NCBI GenBank assembly: GCA_022771625.1
Contig: JALFCW010000120.1
Span: forward strand, 34,891-98,890
DNA: 64,000 nucleotides
Direction: 5' to 3'
From: Prevotella sp.
Lineage (GTDB): Bacteria; Bacteroidota; Bacteroidia; Bacteroidales; Bacteroidaceae
The stretch's first letter is position 1; every line of letters starts with the position of its first letter. Both the position numbers and the translations under genes were made by a program. The notes under the pieces are model-generated. The model worked only from the letters and a program-made list of their open reading frames with translations. It made no database searches and was not told the DNA's origin. Shown here one piece after another: positions 56,045 through 64,000 of this stretch.

Positions 56045-56388
56045 AATTAGGGAGTGTCGTTAAATTTTAAGATTATTTATAACCACCTATTTCTCAATGT
56101 GATAGAAATTTTGTATCTTTGTATATGATAAGAATCGACATAACCTAGCGCAGCCAAGCCCTGAAAGGGCGACATAACATAGCACAGGGTATAAACCCTG
56201 TGTAATGGTATATCCCCCCCAAAAAACTCCTCCCCCGCACGCCGACGGCGTGCGAGGGAGGAGAAAATAAATGCCCCCAAATGATAGGGCTCACGCCCTA
56301 TCCTATGTTATGTCGCCCTTTCAGGGCTATCCTCCGTTATGCCGCCCTTCCAGGGCTAACTGAAAGAATTAAACGACAATCCCTAATT
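56045..56388. mobile_element. MITE-like element of nested hairpins with 22-bp terminal inverted repeats
   Basis: The ends AATTAGGGAGTGTCGTTAAA.. (56045-56066) and ..TTAAACGACAATCCCTAATT (56367-56388) are inverted copies over 22 bp with two mismatches. Inside is a perfect 26-bp inverted repeat (AGCCCTGAAAGGGCGACATA.., 56157-56182 and 56303-56328) enclosing three more hairpins: ACAGGGT-type at 56184-56201, an 18-bp GC-rich stem at 56227-56262, and GATAGGGC/GCCCTATC at 56283-56302. There is no transposase, and no clear target duplication is visible. The right end overlaps the stop codon of the next gene. The small ORF 56077-56280 is not credible. Nothing else is seen in the 457-bp gap. Confidence 0.72.
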
Positions 56389-57541
56389 AGAGCAATGCGG
56401 CAATGGCTGCCTCTACGTCTTTAATCTGTGAAGAGCGGTTGACGAGAGAGTTACTCTTGTCGATGAGGAAGAACTCTGGCACTGACTGCACATTGTAGAG
56501 GTTGACATATTTTGATGCAGTACCATCAGCATCCCTCACACATATCCACGGTAATGCAGCTGTCTGCTGCTTCCAGAAATGCTCGTCAGGGTCGAGAGAC
56601 ACTTGATAAATCTCTAGTCCTTGCGCATGATACTTATTATATAATTCGCGCAACATGAGAATACGCTTTGGCGAATCCTCAAGAGCAAAGAGATGGAAAT
56701 CGAGAAGCACCACCTTACCCTTCAACTCAGAAAGAGCACGGGCAGTTCCCTTGTTATCAATCAGTTTGATGTCGATTATTCCCGTCTCAGTCACCTTGTC
56801 TGCATCAATCTCCATTGCCTTCTGGTCGGCAGCCACAATGCGGGCAGTCTTCATTCCCTCGATAGCGATGTTATGCAGATTCTCGCCACGCAAAGCACCG
56901 GGATAGAATGTATCCCAACTGGTAGCTACTGCAGCAAACACCTTTATGTCGTCACGATTACTGCGTGGATTAAAAATCAAATACGGACCAATAGCCTGGA
57001 AGAGAGCAAAATAAGAAGATGCTGCCTTCGGCTCCTTGAAGATATAATTAGCCTTGACATCATTCTTGTAAGCATCAATCATCTTTGTAATACTGTCGGC
57101 AATGACATCGCTGCCGAGAGAGGTATTCTTCTCCAAATCGATAACAGTATTCTGAAGTGCAATCTGCTTAAGGGCGAGAGTGCGGATCTTTGAACATTCC
57201 TCGGAACCGCTCACCTCATAGTTAGCAGCCATTTCAGGCATTTTTGCCTTTACAGAGACAGTCTCGGTAGAGTCGATGGAGATATTAATTATCTGTCCTG
57301 CAATACGCAGGCGATAGAACTCGGGAGCCTCTGGGCACTTGTCACTAAAGTCAAAGTTGCCGTCGGCATCAAGTTTCACTGAATCCACTACCACAGGTCC
57401 CTCAAGACTGATATTCTCAAAATAGAGCAGAGAGTCCTTGGCATTCTCAATGCTACCTTCCACGTGGAACTTTTTCTCGCTACATGCCACAAAGGCGAAC
57501 GCAGCCATCACCAAGGCGGCTGCCGAAAACATTTTCTTCAT
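56387..57541 (-). CDS. Thioredoxin-fold (AhpC/TSA-like) lipoprotein without CxxC
   Basis: ATG 57541 (MKKMFSAAALVMAAFAFVAC, lipobox Cys20; 384 aa) is preferred over the tracked 57571. An N-terminal DUF4369-like beta domain (FHVEGSIENAKDSLLYFENI) and a helical middle precede a C-terminal thioredoxin fold (LKGKVVLLDFHLFALEDSPK, VQSVPEFFLIDKSNSLVNRS). The redox motif site reads ALEDS with no cysteines, so thiol redox activity is unlikely; it may be structural or a binding protein. Its stop TAA lies in the right terminal repeat of the MITE-like element, so the C-terminus may have been altered by the insertion. Confidence 0.85.
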   Translation of the reverse strand: MKKMFSAAALVMAAFAFVACSEKKFHVEGSIENAKDSLLYFENISLEGPVVVDSVKLDADGNFDFSDKCPEAPEFYRLRIAGQIINISIDSTETVSVKAKMPEMAANYEVSGSEECSKIRTLALKQIALQNTVIDLEKNTSLGSDVIADSITKMIDAYKNDVKANYIFKEPKAASSYFALFQAIGPYLIFNPRSNRDDIKVFAAVATSWDTFYPGALRGENLHNIAIEGMKTARIVAADQKAMEIDADKVTETGIIDIKLIDNKGTARALSELKGKVVLLDFHLFALEDSPKRILMLRELYNKYHAQGLEIYQVSLDPDEHFWKQQTAALPWICVRDADGTASKYVNLYNVQSVPEFFLIDKSNSLVNRSSQIKDVEAAIAALL

Positions 57542-57547
57542 ATAATA

Positions 57548-57605
57548 ATTCAATCTTTCAATTTTCAACATTCAATCTTCAATCTTTAATTTTCAATCTT
57601 CAATC
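57548..57605. repeat. TTCAATC-type low-complexity repeats before the lipoprotein gene
   Basis: Repeated TTCAATC, TTCAATT and TTTCAAT units between the -7 box and the start, like those at 10255-10284. They would place a run of GATTGAA units in the 5' leader. Confidence 0.6.
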
Positions 57606-57620
57606 TTCCGATTTTGGCTG

Positions 57621-57651
57621 CAAAGTTAGTGCAAGTTAGTCGAAATACAAA
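57621..57651 (-). promoter_or_regulatory. Promoter of the thioredoxin-fold lipoprotein
   Basis: Minus strand TTTG (57648-57651), 19 bp, TAACTTTG (57621-57628). Confidence 0.68.
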
Positions 57652-57722
57652 ATAAAATCATAAAAAAATGAAAATATCAGCAGATATTTGGTATTTTTCT
57701 CGTTCATTTGTATAATTATGAG

Positions 57723-57730
57723 TAACTTTG
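57723..57730 (+). promoter_or_regulatory. pnp -7 element
   Basis: TAACTTTG, 33 bp before the pnp start; no TTTG at the usual upstream spacing. Confidence 0.55.
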
Positions 57731-57763
57731 CCCGATTTTTGATGTAAACAAACAAAATTTTAG

Positions 57764-60085
57764 ATGAACGTAATTACGAAAACAGTATCGTTGCCTGATG
57801 GAAGAACCATCAGCATCGAGACCGGGAAAGTGGCAAAACAGTGCGACGGTTCATGTATGCTCCGTATGGGCAACACCGTTCTTTTGGCCACCGTTTGTGC
57901 CGCAAAGGATGCAGTTCCCGGAACAGATTTCATGCCTCTGCAGGTTGACTACAGAGAGCAGTATGCAGCAGCAGGCCGCTTCCCCGGCGGTTTCACCAAG
58001 CGCGAAGGCAAAGCCAGCGACAACGAGATTCTGACATCTCGCCTTGTTGACCGTGTTCTCCGCCCGTTGTTCCCCTCCAACTATCATGCGGAGGTGTATG
58101 TAAATGTAATGCTTTTCTCTGCCGATGGTGTTGACCAGCCCGACGCTCTTGCCGGATTTGCAGCATCAACAGCATTGGCTTGTTCCGACATTCCCTTTGA
58201 ATGTCCAATCAGTGAAGTTCGCGTAGCCCGTATAAACGGCGAATACGTTATCAACCCCACTTTCGACCAGATGAAGGATGCCGACATGGACATCATGGTT
58301 GGTGCATCTGCCGATAACATCATGATGGTGGAAGGCGAGATGAAGGAAGTGAGCGAGCAGGACATGATTGGCGCATTAAAGGCCGCTATGGACGCTATCA
58401 AGCCCATGTGCGAGATGCAGGTAGAGCTCTCTAAGGAACTTGGCAAGGATGTAAAGCGTGAGTATGACCATGAGGTCAACGACGAAGAGCTCCGTGAGCA
58501 GATGAACAAGGAACTCTATCAGAAAGCTTACGACGTGACCAAGCAGGCTCTTGAGAAGCAGGCCCGTCAGGAGGCTTTCGAAAATATCCTCACCGAATTC
58601 AAGGAGGCATACAATACAGCCCATGCAGATCTCTCAGAGGATGAACTTGAGGAGAAGGCTGCCATGATGGACCGCTATTATCACGATGTGATGCGCGATG
58701 CAATGCGTCGTTGTATCCTCGATGAGGGTATCCGTCTTGATGGTCGTAAGACTGACGAGATCCGTCCCATCTGGTGCGAGGTCAGCCCACTGCCAATGCC
58801 TCACGGAAGTTCAATCTTCACCCGTGGCGAGACTCAGTCGCTCACCACATGTACACTTGGTACTAAGCTCGACGAGAAGATGGTTGACGATGTGCTCGAC
58901 AAGAGCTACATGCGCTTCCTTCTCCACTATAACTTCCCCCCATTCTGTACTGGCGAGGCCAAAGCTCAGCGTGGCGTAGGTCGCCGTGAGATTGGTCACG
59001 GTCACCTGGCATGGCGCGGTCTGAAGGGTCAGATACCCGAGGACTTCCCCTACACAGTACGTCTCGTAAGCCAGATCCTCGAATCTAACGGTTCTTCGTC
59101 AATGGCTACTGTATGTGCCGGAACTCTTGCTCTTATGGATGCCGGTGTTCCAATGAAGAAGCCTGTGAGCGGTATTGCCATGGGACTTATTAAGAATCCA
59201 GGCGAGGAGAAGTATGCCGTACTTAGCGACATTCTTGGTGACGAGGACCACTTGGGAGATATGGACTTCAAGACCACCGGTACACGCGATGGTCTGACAG
59301 CCACCCAGATGGATATCAAGTGCGACGGTCTGTCATTCGAGATTCTCGAGAAGGCTCTCATGCAGGCAAAGGCAGGTCGCGAGCACATCCTAAACTGCAT
59401 CACCGACACTATTGCCGAACCACGTGCCGAGATGAAGCCACAGGTACCACGTATCGTACAGATTGAGATACCTAAGGAGTTCATCGGTGCTGTTATCGGT
59501 CCGGGTGGAAAGATTATCCAGCAGATGCAGGAGGACACAGGTGCCACCATCACCATCGACGAGATTGACGGAGTTGGCAAGGTGCAGGTTAGTGCTCCCA
59601 ACAAGGAAAGCATCGACGCAGCCCTTGGCAAGATCAAGGCCATCGTTGCCATCCCTGAGGTTGGTGAGGTTTATGACGGAACAGTACGCTCTATCATGCC
59701 TTACGGATGCTTCGTAGAGATTCTCCCTGGCAAGGACGGTCTGCTCCACATCAGCGAGATTGACTGGAAGCGCCTTGAGACAGTTGAAGAGGCAGGTATC
59801 AAGGAAGGCGACAAGATAAAGGTGAAGTTGCTTGAGATTGACCCGAAGACAGGCAAGTACAAGCTCTCTCACCGAGTTCTTATCGAGAAGCCAGCCGACT
59901 ATCAGGAGCGTCCCGCACGTCGTGAGCGTCCTGAGCGTGGTGAGCGTCGTCCTCGTCCCGAAAGAGGCGAGCGTCGTCCTCGTCCCGAAAGAGGTGAGCG
60001 TCGTCCTCGTCCCGAGCAGGAGGAAATCCACGAGCCACATGAGCCCAAAGATTTCAATGATTCTCTCGACAAGATGGATTTTTAA
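57764..60085 (+). CDS. pnp: Polyribonucleotide nucleotidyltransferase (PNPase)
   Basis: 773 residues in the usual order: first RNase PH domain ([20 protein letters not shown]), all-helical domain, second RNase PH domain ([55 protein letters not shown]), KH domain ([20 protein letters not shown]) and S1 domain ([20 protein letters not shown]). It degrades RNA 3'-5' using phosphate and makes tails. The C-terminus carries three RPERGERRP-type repeats, encoded by a 27-bp DNA repeat at 59941-60020, followed by an acidic end. This is an RNA-binding-like tail longer than in E. coli. Confidence 0.97.
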   Translation: MNVITKTVSLPDGRTISIETGKVAKQCDGSCMLRMGNTVLLATVCAAKDAVPGTDFMPLQVDYREQYAAAGRFPGGFTKREGKASDNEILTSRLVDRVLRPLFPSNYHAEVYVNVMLFSADGVDQPDALAGFAASTALACSDIPFECPISEVRVARINGEYVINPTFDQMKDADMDIMVGASADNIMMVEGEMKEVSEQDMIGALKAAMDAIKPMCEMQVELSKELGKDVKREYDHEVNDEELREQMNKELYQKAYDVTKQALEKQARQEAFENILTEFKEAYNTAHADLSEDELEEKAAMMDRYYHDVMRDAMRRCILDEGIRLDGRKTDEIRPIWCEVSPLPMPHGSSIFTRGETQSLTTCTLGTKLDEKMVDDVLDKSYMRFLLHYNFPPFCTGEAKAQRGVGRREIGHGHLAWRGLKGQIPEDFPYTVRLVSQILESNGSSSMATVCAGTLALMDAGVPMKKPVSGIAMGLIKNPGEEKYAVLSDILGDEDHLGDMDFKTTGTRDGLTATQMDIKCDGLSFEILEKALMQAKAGREHILNCITDTIAEPRAEMKPQVPRIVQIEIPKEFIGAVIGPGGKIIQQMQEDTGATITIDEIDGVGKVQVSAPNKESIDAALGKIKAIVAIPEVGEVYDGTVRSIMPYGCFVEILPGKDGLLHISEIDWKRLETVEEAGIKEGDKIKVKLLEIDPKTGKYKLSHRVLIEKPADYQERPARRERPERGERRPRPERGERRPRPERGERRPRPEQEEIHEPHEPKDFNDSLDKMDF

Positions 60086-60097
60086 AATACTAAAACA

Positions 60098-60137
60098 AAA
60101 TCCCGCAATCGCCTTTATGACGATTGCGGGATTTTTT
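60098..60137 (+). terminator. Rho-independent terminator after pnp
   Basis: Stem AATCCCGCAATCG / CGATTGCGGGATT (13 bp, extendable by one A-T pair) with a 9-nt loop, followed by TTTTT. Confidence 0.93.
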
Positions 60138-60268
60138 CACACAAATAAAAAGGGCGTTTTGGGCAACCTAATTCTTGTCAATACGTATATTTTTGGTCAA
60201 TACGGAAAAAATATCGATTCCAACGGAATTTTTTGGTAAATAAAGTACGAGAATTAAAATTTTTATAT

Positions 60269-60276
60269 TAATTTTG
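60269..60276 (+). promoter_or_regulatory. -7 element of the lipoprotein/legumain operon
   Basis: TAATTTTG, 66 bp before the ATG at 60343. No -33 TTTG at normal spacing. GTCAATACG occurs twice upstream (60177 and 60196, 19 bp apart), a possible activator site. Confidence 0.55.
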
Positions 60277-60342
60277 CACACCGAAACAAGCAACAACACC
60301 TAAATGGGTGTATCTAATTAACAATATTAATATATAGCAATT

Positions 60343-61839
60343 ATGAAGAAAAGTATTAATTTATTTTTTCTGCTTTTGGCCATGTTCTTATGGTCATGCA
60401 GTGACGACGACGGGAACAACGGCGGCACAAGCACTACCGATTCCAAGGTGTACGTAATGTGCTACAACGATTTCCTCGACCCATCGGACGTTCTAATAAC
60501 CGCACAGGACACAAGCGTCATCACAGTGAGCAAGCCCTATGCCACAACAAAGGGACTCACAATGAAGAAGGGCGACAAGATTGTAGTGTGGCGCTCAGTA
60601 AACGAACTGCCATTCTGCAAGACTGTTGAGAACGCCAACTATGACAACAACAACCGTGTTGTGCTCAATCTCTCGGCCTGCACCTATGACGAGATAATAC
60701 CCGACGGGCATTTCATCCTGTCATCCGACATCTACACCGACAAGAACCAACCGGCGCGCACCAACGACGGCTCTATCAATGAGATGCATTACGTGGAAAA
60801 GACCGACTCAGGCAATGTATATCACCCCGCTGCCATCATCATTAACAACGACGGCAAGGACAACGACGGCGAAGCACCTCATGTGGCCACTGCCGTGGAT
60901 TCCATTCCCGGAACAGTGAGCGGAATAGGCACCTCAGGCGTACTTGTTGAGGACCTTGAGAAAAAGAACTGGGGCGGCAGTTTTAGCTTCACCCCGGTGA
61001 ACATCAATATTGCCTTGAAAGATTTGACTTTCAAAAAAAAGCAAACCGAAAAAGACAGTGTATTCTATATGGAGATAGGCGCTGAGAGACTTGCATTTTC
61101 GGCTCTTGCCGGTTTCAATGTGGAATGGAAGGGCGAGTGGTTCACCCTTAAGGAATTCAGTTATGGCATCAAATACGAGCTTGGCGCCTCGGCAAAACTG
61201 AAAGCAGTTGCAGGCCGCGCATTTAAGGTGCCCGAGGAATACGGCGAGATGGAACTTGCCACCATCACGTCGCTCTCATATATCTTCTGGTGTGGAGTGA
61301 TACCCGTTTACGTGACCACCACTCCCAAGATCTGTCATGGATTCAAAGGCGGTTTCGATGCCTCATTAGGTTATAGACAGGAATTCAGCTATAAGTATTC
61401 AGGAGGAACAACCAGTAAATGGAAAAAAGACATAGGCTGGCGTGATTATAAAACCAAGAAAGAAGAAAGGAAAGTGGGCGACCCCGAAATTTCCTTAATA
61501 GGCAAGCTGAGCCTGGAATATTCAGTGTTCCTCAAATGTGATCTCAGTCTATTCGGATTTATTTCGCCGAAATCCACAATGGGCCCGTATTTCAAGGGCG
61601 AGGTTACCGGCACTTTTGGTGCAAACTTAGCCGAAGGCAAACCAATAAAAGAAATCAAGGCAAAAGTGTCGGCAGGCTTAAAATGGGGACTGGGTATCGA
61701 CATAAAGGCCGGAAAATGGAAACTGGAGGGAGTAACATGGGATTGGCCAATAGTCGAGGCTGTCATTTACGAAAACAAATGGAACTTCGCCGATGAGGAC
61801 AACAAAGCCATTGAAATCCCCTATGCACCCGCAATATAA
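60343..61839 (+). CDS. Hypothetical lipoprotein, partner of the legumain-like gene
   Basis: 498 residues. The lipoprotein signal is MKKSINLFFLLLAMFLWSC with a DDDGNNGG acidic spacer after Cys19, typical of Bacteroidetes surface-exported lipoproteins. The mature protein looks all-beta: an N-terminal domain of about 100 residues (KGDKIVVWRSVNELPFCKTV) and a C-terminal half of repeated amphipathic strands (KYELGASAKLKAVAGRAFKV, EVTGTFGANLAEGKPIKEIK). I recognise no family. It is 9 bp upstream of the peptidase-sensor gene, so the two are translated from one message and probably act together in the envelope. Confidence 0.78.
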   Translation: MKKSINLFFLLLAMFLWSCSDDDGNNGGTSTTDSKVYVMCYNDFLDPSDVLITAQDTSVITVSKPYATTKGLTMKKGDKIVVWRSVNELPFCKTVENANYDNNNRVVLNLSACTYDEIIPDGHFILSSDIYTDKNQPARTNDGSINEMHYVEKTDSGNVYHPAAIIINNDGKDNDGEAPHVATAVDSIPGTVSGIGTSGVLVEDLEKKNWGGSFSFTPVNINIALKDLTFKKKQTEKDSVFYMEIGAERLAFSALAGFNVEWKGEWFTLKEFSYGIKYELGASAKLKAVAGRAFKVPEEYGEMELATITSLSYIFWCGVIPVYVTTTPKICHGFKGGFDASLGYRQEFSYKYSGGTTSKWKKDIGWRDYKTKKEERKVGDPEISLIGKLSLEYSVFLKCDLSLFGFISPKSTMGPYFKGEVTGTFGANLAEGKPIKEIKAKVSAGLKWGLGIDIKAGKWKLEGVTWDWPIVEAVIYENKWNFADEDNKAIEIPYAPAI

Positions 61840-61848
61840 TTATAAATA

Positions 61849-63999
61849 ATGTATAAAGGAAAAATATTCAGCTTCATTGCTGTATTATTGTTGCTCGGCT
61901 TGTCGTCATGCCATGACGACGAGCCGGGCAATAACCGTTTTGACCCTGAAGTGGGTTATGACTATTATGTCGCAGTGTTCTACAACTCGGAAGACTCCTT
62001 GGCCAAGAAGAACATGGCAGAGTGGGCGGCTGCCGACTTTGCCGATGCACAGAAGTCGATGTCAAAACAACTAAGTGTCGGGATCAGATGGTATAATTGC
62101 GACAACAACGACTGGATATTGGATGTGGAAAATGCAGTGTTGGACAATCAATGCACTGCCATCATAGGGCCCGAAGGCTCCACAAAATGCCAGACGCTGA
62201 TTTCAGTGGCAAAAAAAACGGCAAAGTTAGGGAAAATCGCCGACAAGCCAATCATTCTGCCCACTGCCACCTCGGTTGACCTGCAGAGACAGTGCATGCA
62301 ATACGGCAACACGTGGTTTATGTCGGAGAACGACCTTTGCCAGGGAGAAATGATGTTGCGCGTTTGCCAACTGATGGAATCAAAGTCGATAATGGTGATT
62401 TCATCCAACGATGCCTACGGACTGTCCTTCCACGACAAGATGCCGTTTATGGCAAACGAATGGGGCATAGACATCGGGTTCAACGAACTGGTATCGCCCA
62501 ATGCCACCAACGCCGAGATTGAGGATATGCTCTCCAGGGCATATCAGTATGCCAAGGACAAGGGATTTGACACATTGGATGACGTAATTGTGTTGGTTGC
62601 CTCAAGCAATTACCGCCACTATAAAGCCGCCAACCAATGGGACATGAACCATCGTGATGACATGTGCATCATCTTCACCGACAATGCCGGCACATTCAAC
62701 AACCAGGAAGCCTATTCCGACGCCTCCGGCATTGCCCTTGCACCGAACATAGAGAGCACCTTCATCAAGCGTTTCAAGAGCAAGTTTCCCAATGTCAACC
62801 AAGGCAACGCCCTGTGTGGCGAGGCGTTTATATACGATGCCGTCATGATGGCGCTGCTTTCCACTTATGCCCACTGGACCAACGGCACCGACGCCAACGA
62901 GGCTATCAAGCGGATGACTACCGACGAACACGCCGTGGCCAACTACGACACCAACGGCATTCAACCTGTGCTGCAAATGATTGGCGGAGGCAATATTCCC
63001 CAGATTTACGGAATGGCGGGCGAATGGGATTTTTATAAAGGCATCAACCTGCATCCATGTTATTACCTATGGGAACAGGAAGACGGGAAGATTAACATTT
63101 ATTTTCATATTGACTCCGAAACATTCACACTGCGCGAAAATGACGATGAGACACTGACCGAGTGGACACCCACAAAGCTTGCGCCTGAATTGTTCGAGTC
63201 AATTGCCGACCCGAAAAACTATGGCGCGCTCGGCAACAAATGGGCTGTGATTGTGGCAAGCAGCATTGGATTTGAAAACTACCGCCACAATGCCGACGCA
63301 CTCGCTATCTACCAGACACTCAAGCGCAACGGATATGACGACAACCACATCCTGCTCATCATCAACGACGCAGTGGCCAACGACACGCACAATCCCTTCC
63401 GTGGGGTCATCAAGAGCACCTCGGATGGAGTCAATCTCATGGATGGAGCCGTCGTTGACTATCACACTCCCGACCTCACTCCCGGCCAATTGCAGGATTT
63501 GCTCACCTCAGGTGATGTGTTCGCCCCTCAGCCCGACGACAATGTATTCATCTTCTGGAGCGGCCACGGCACCACGAAAGGCGAGCTATGCTGGCGTGGA
63601 AACAACAGCGAGAACATCTCAACCGAGCAGTTCTGCGGATGGCTCCAGGCAATGTCAACACTGCAACGCTACCGCAAGCTGATGCTATGCATTGAGGCGT
63701 GCTACAGCGGAGCCATTGCCAAGAGCCAGCTCCCCACCGGAGTGTTATGCATGACGGCAGCCAACAGCAATGAGACCTCAATAGTGCATGGCGACAGTCC
63801 CGACGCGGTTATGGGCACATATCTATGCGATGAGTTCAGCTATATAATGAACGAGAAAATCAAGGACAACCCCTCCATTCTCGTCAGCGACTTGTATAAA
63901 TACATGTATCTCAATACAGCCACGTCCCACGTCACGCTGTCGGACATAAGGCAATTCGGCGCCATCACCAAATGCAAAATGGACGAGTTTATAAAATAA
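61849..63999 (+). CDS. Lipoprotein joining a periplasmic-binding-protein-like sensor to a legumain-type (C13) cysteine peptidase
   Basis: 716 residues. The lipobox is LLGLSSC (Cys21). Residues about 38-400 resemble a type I periplasmic binding fold (CTAIIGPEGSTKCQTLISVA, ILPTATSVDLQRQ, IMVISSNDAYGLSFHDKM, GEAFIYDAVMMALL), the ligand-sensing fold of branched-chain amino-acid receptors. Residues about 460-700 match family C13: NKWAVIVASSIGFENYRHNA, NHILLIINDAVAND, NPFRGVI, VFIFWSGHGTTKG with His573 and LMLCIEACYSGAI with Cys618, then MTAANSNETS. C13 enzymes cut after Asn/Asp (legumain) or act as transamidases (GPI8). Both catalytic residues are kept. The order sensor-then-peptidase suggests ligand-gated proteolysis in the envelope. 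This function is inference; the peptidase fold assignment is strong. Confidence 0.85.
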   Translation: MYKGKIFSFIAVLLLLGLSSCHDDEPGNNRFDPEVGYDYYVAVFYNSEDSLAKKNMAEWAAADFADAQKSMSKQLSVGIRWYNCDNNDWILDVENAVLDNQCTAIIGPEGSTKCQTLISVAKKTAKLGKIADKPIILPTATSVDLQRQCMQYGNTWFMSENDLCQGEMMLRVCQLMESKSIMVISSNDAYGLSFHDKMPFMANEWGIDIGFNELVSPNATNAEIEDMLSRAYQYAKDKGFDTLDDVIVLVASSNYRHYKAANQWDMNHRDDMCIIFTDNAGTFNNQEAYSDASGIALAPNIESTFIKRFKSKFPNVNQGNALCGEAFIYDAVMMALLSTYAHWTNGTDANEAIKRMTTDEHAVANYDTNGIQPVLQMIGGGNIPQIYGMAGEWDFYKGINLHPCYYLWEQEDGKINIYFHIDSETFTLRENDDETLTEWTPTKLAPELFESIADPKNYGALGNKWAVIVASSIGFENYRHNADALAIYQTLKRNGYDDNHILLIINDAVANDTHNPFRGVIKSTSDGVNLMDGAVVDYHTPDLTPGQLQDLLTSGDVFAPQPDDNVFIFWSGHGTTKGELCWRGNNSENISTEQFCGWLQAMSTLQRYRKLMLCIEACYSGAIAKSQLPTGVLCMTAANSNETSIVHGDSPDAVMGTYLCDEFSYIMNEKIKDNPSILVSDLYKYMYLNTATSHVTLSDIRQFGAITKCKMDEFIK

Positions 64000-64000
64000 C

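Noticed and set aside
56077-56280. 67-residue minus-strand ORF
   Set aside because: Falls within the hairpin-rich MITE-like element; composition follows the GC-rich stem, not a protein.
1-64000. tRNA, rRNA, prophage or integrase genes
   Set aside because: No matching sequence or protein was seen anywhere in the window.

Overview
The window reads as chromosomal DNA of a gut or rumen-type Bacteroidales, most likely Prevotella/Segatella-like. The reasons are paired SusC/SusD genes, the Bacteroidetes -7 promoter element (TAnnTTTG, often with TTTG 19-20 bp upstream), weak Shine-Dalgarno sequences and Sec/lipoprotein signal peptides on most enzymes. The genus is an inference; no rRNA is present.

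About 1-21.8 kb and 29.8-49.5 kb form a polysaccharide utilisation locus (PUL) for rhamnogalacturonan-I. From left to right it holds: rhaA (cut by the window edge) and rhaB for cytoplasmic L-rhamnose catabolism; a divergent pair of large secreted six-hairpin/DUF4450 proteins; a long minus-strand operon GH105 - DUF6250/PL26 - GH115 - PL11 - triple-domain CE12 - GH2; a susC-susD-susC-susD-surface protein operon; a 1,532-residue PL11 fused to autotransporter-type repeats; and an AraC regulator followed by an aldo/keto reductase. A coherent route follows: surface PL11 cuts the backbone, SusCD imports oligosaccharides, CE12 deacetylates, PL26/PL11 make unsaturated GalA-Rha units, GH105 releases rhamnose, and RhaA/RhaB feed it into metabolism. 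No GH28, GH106, RhaD or RhaT is visible here.

The strongest regulatory signal is a direct repeat of TCAAA-type half-sites, 21 bp apart, lying 25-26 bp upstream of the -7 box at six promoters: rhaB, GH105 operon, CE12, first susC, the PL11 fusion, and the araC gene itself. None of these six promoters has the -33 TTTG, whereas five of the other promoters in the window do. This defines a candidate rhamnose/RG-I regulon probably run by the AraC protein at 47.7 kb, including autoregulation.

About 21.9-29.8 kb splits the PUL with accessory genes: a 24-bp tandem repeat array, two unrelated ATPase/PD-(D/E)XK proteins, a GH2 gene broken by an internal deletion, and a hypothetical secreted protein. 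About 49.5-56 kb holds a DUF418 membrane protein, a second AraC regulator and an EmrAB-TolC-type efflux operon. A 344-bp MITE-like element of nested hairpins with 22-bp terminal inverted repeats lies at 56.0-56.4 kb. Next come a thioredoxin-fold lipoprotein lacking CxxC, and pnp with an Arg-rich repeat tail and a clear terminator.

The last 4 kb hold a two-gene lipoprotein operon. Its second product joins a periplasmic-binding-protein-like sensor to a legumain-type (C13) cysteine peptidase with His and Cys intact. This is the best candidate for an undescribed system.
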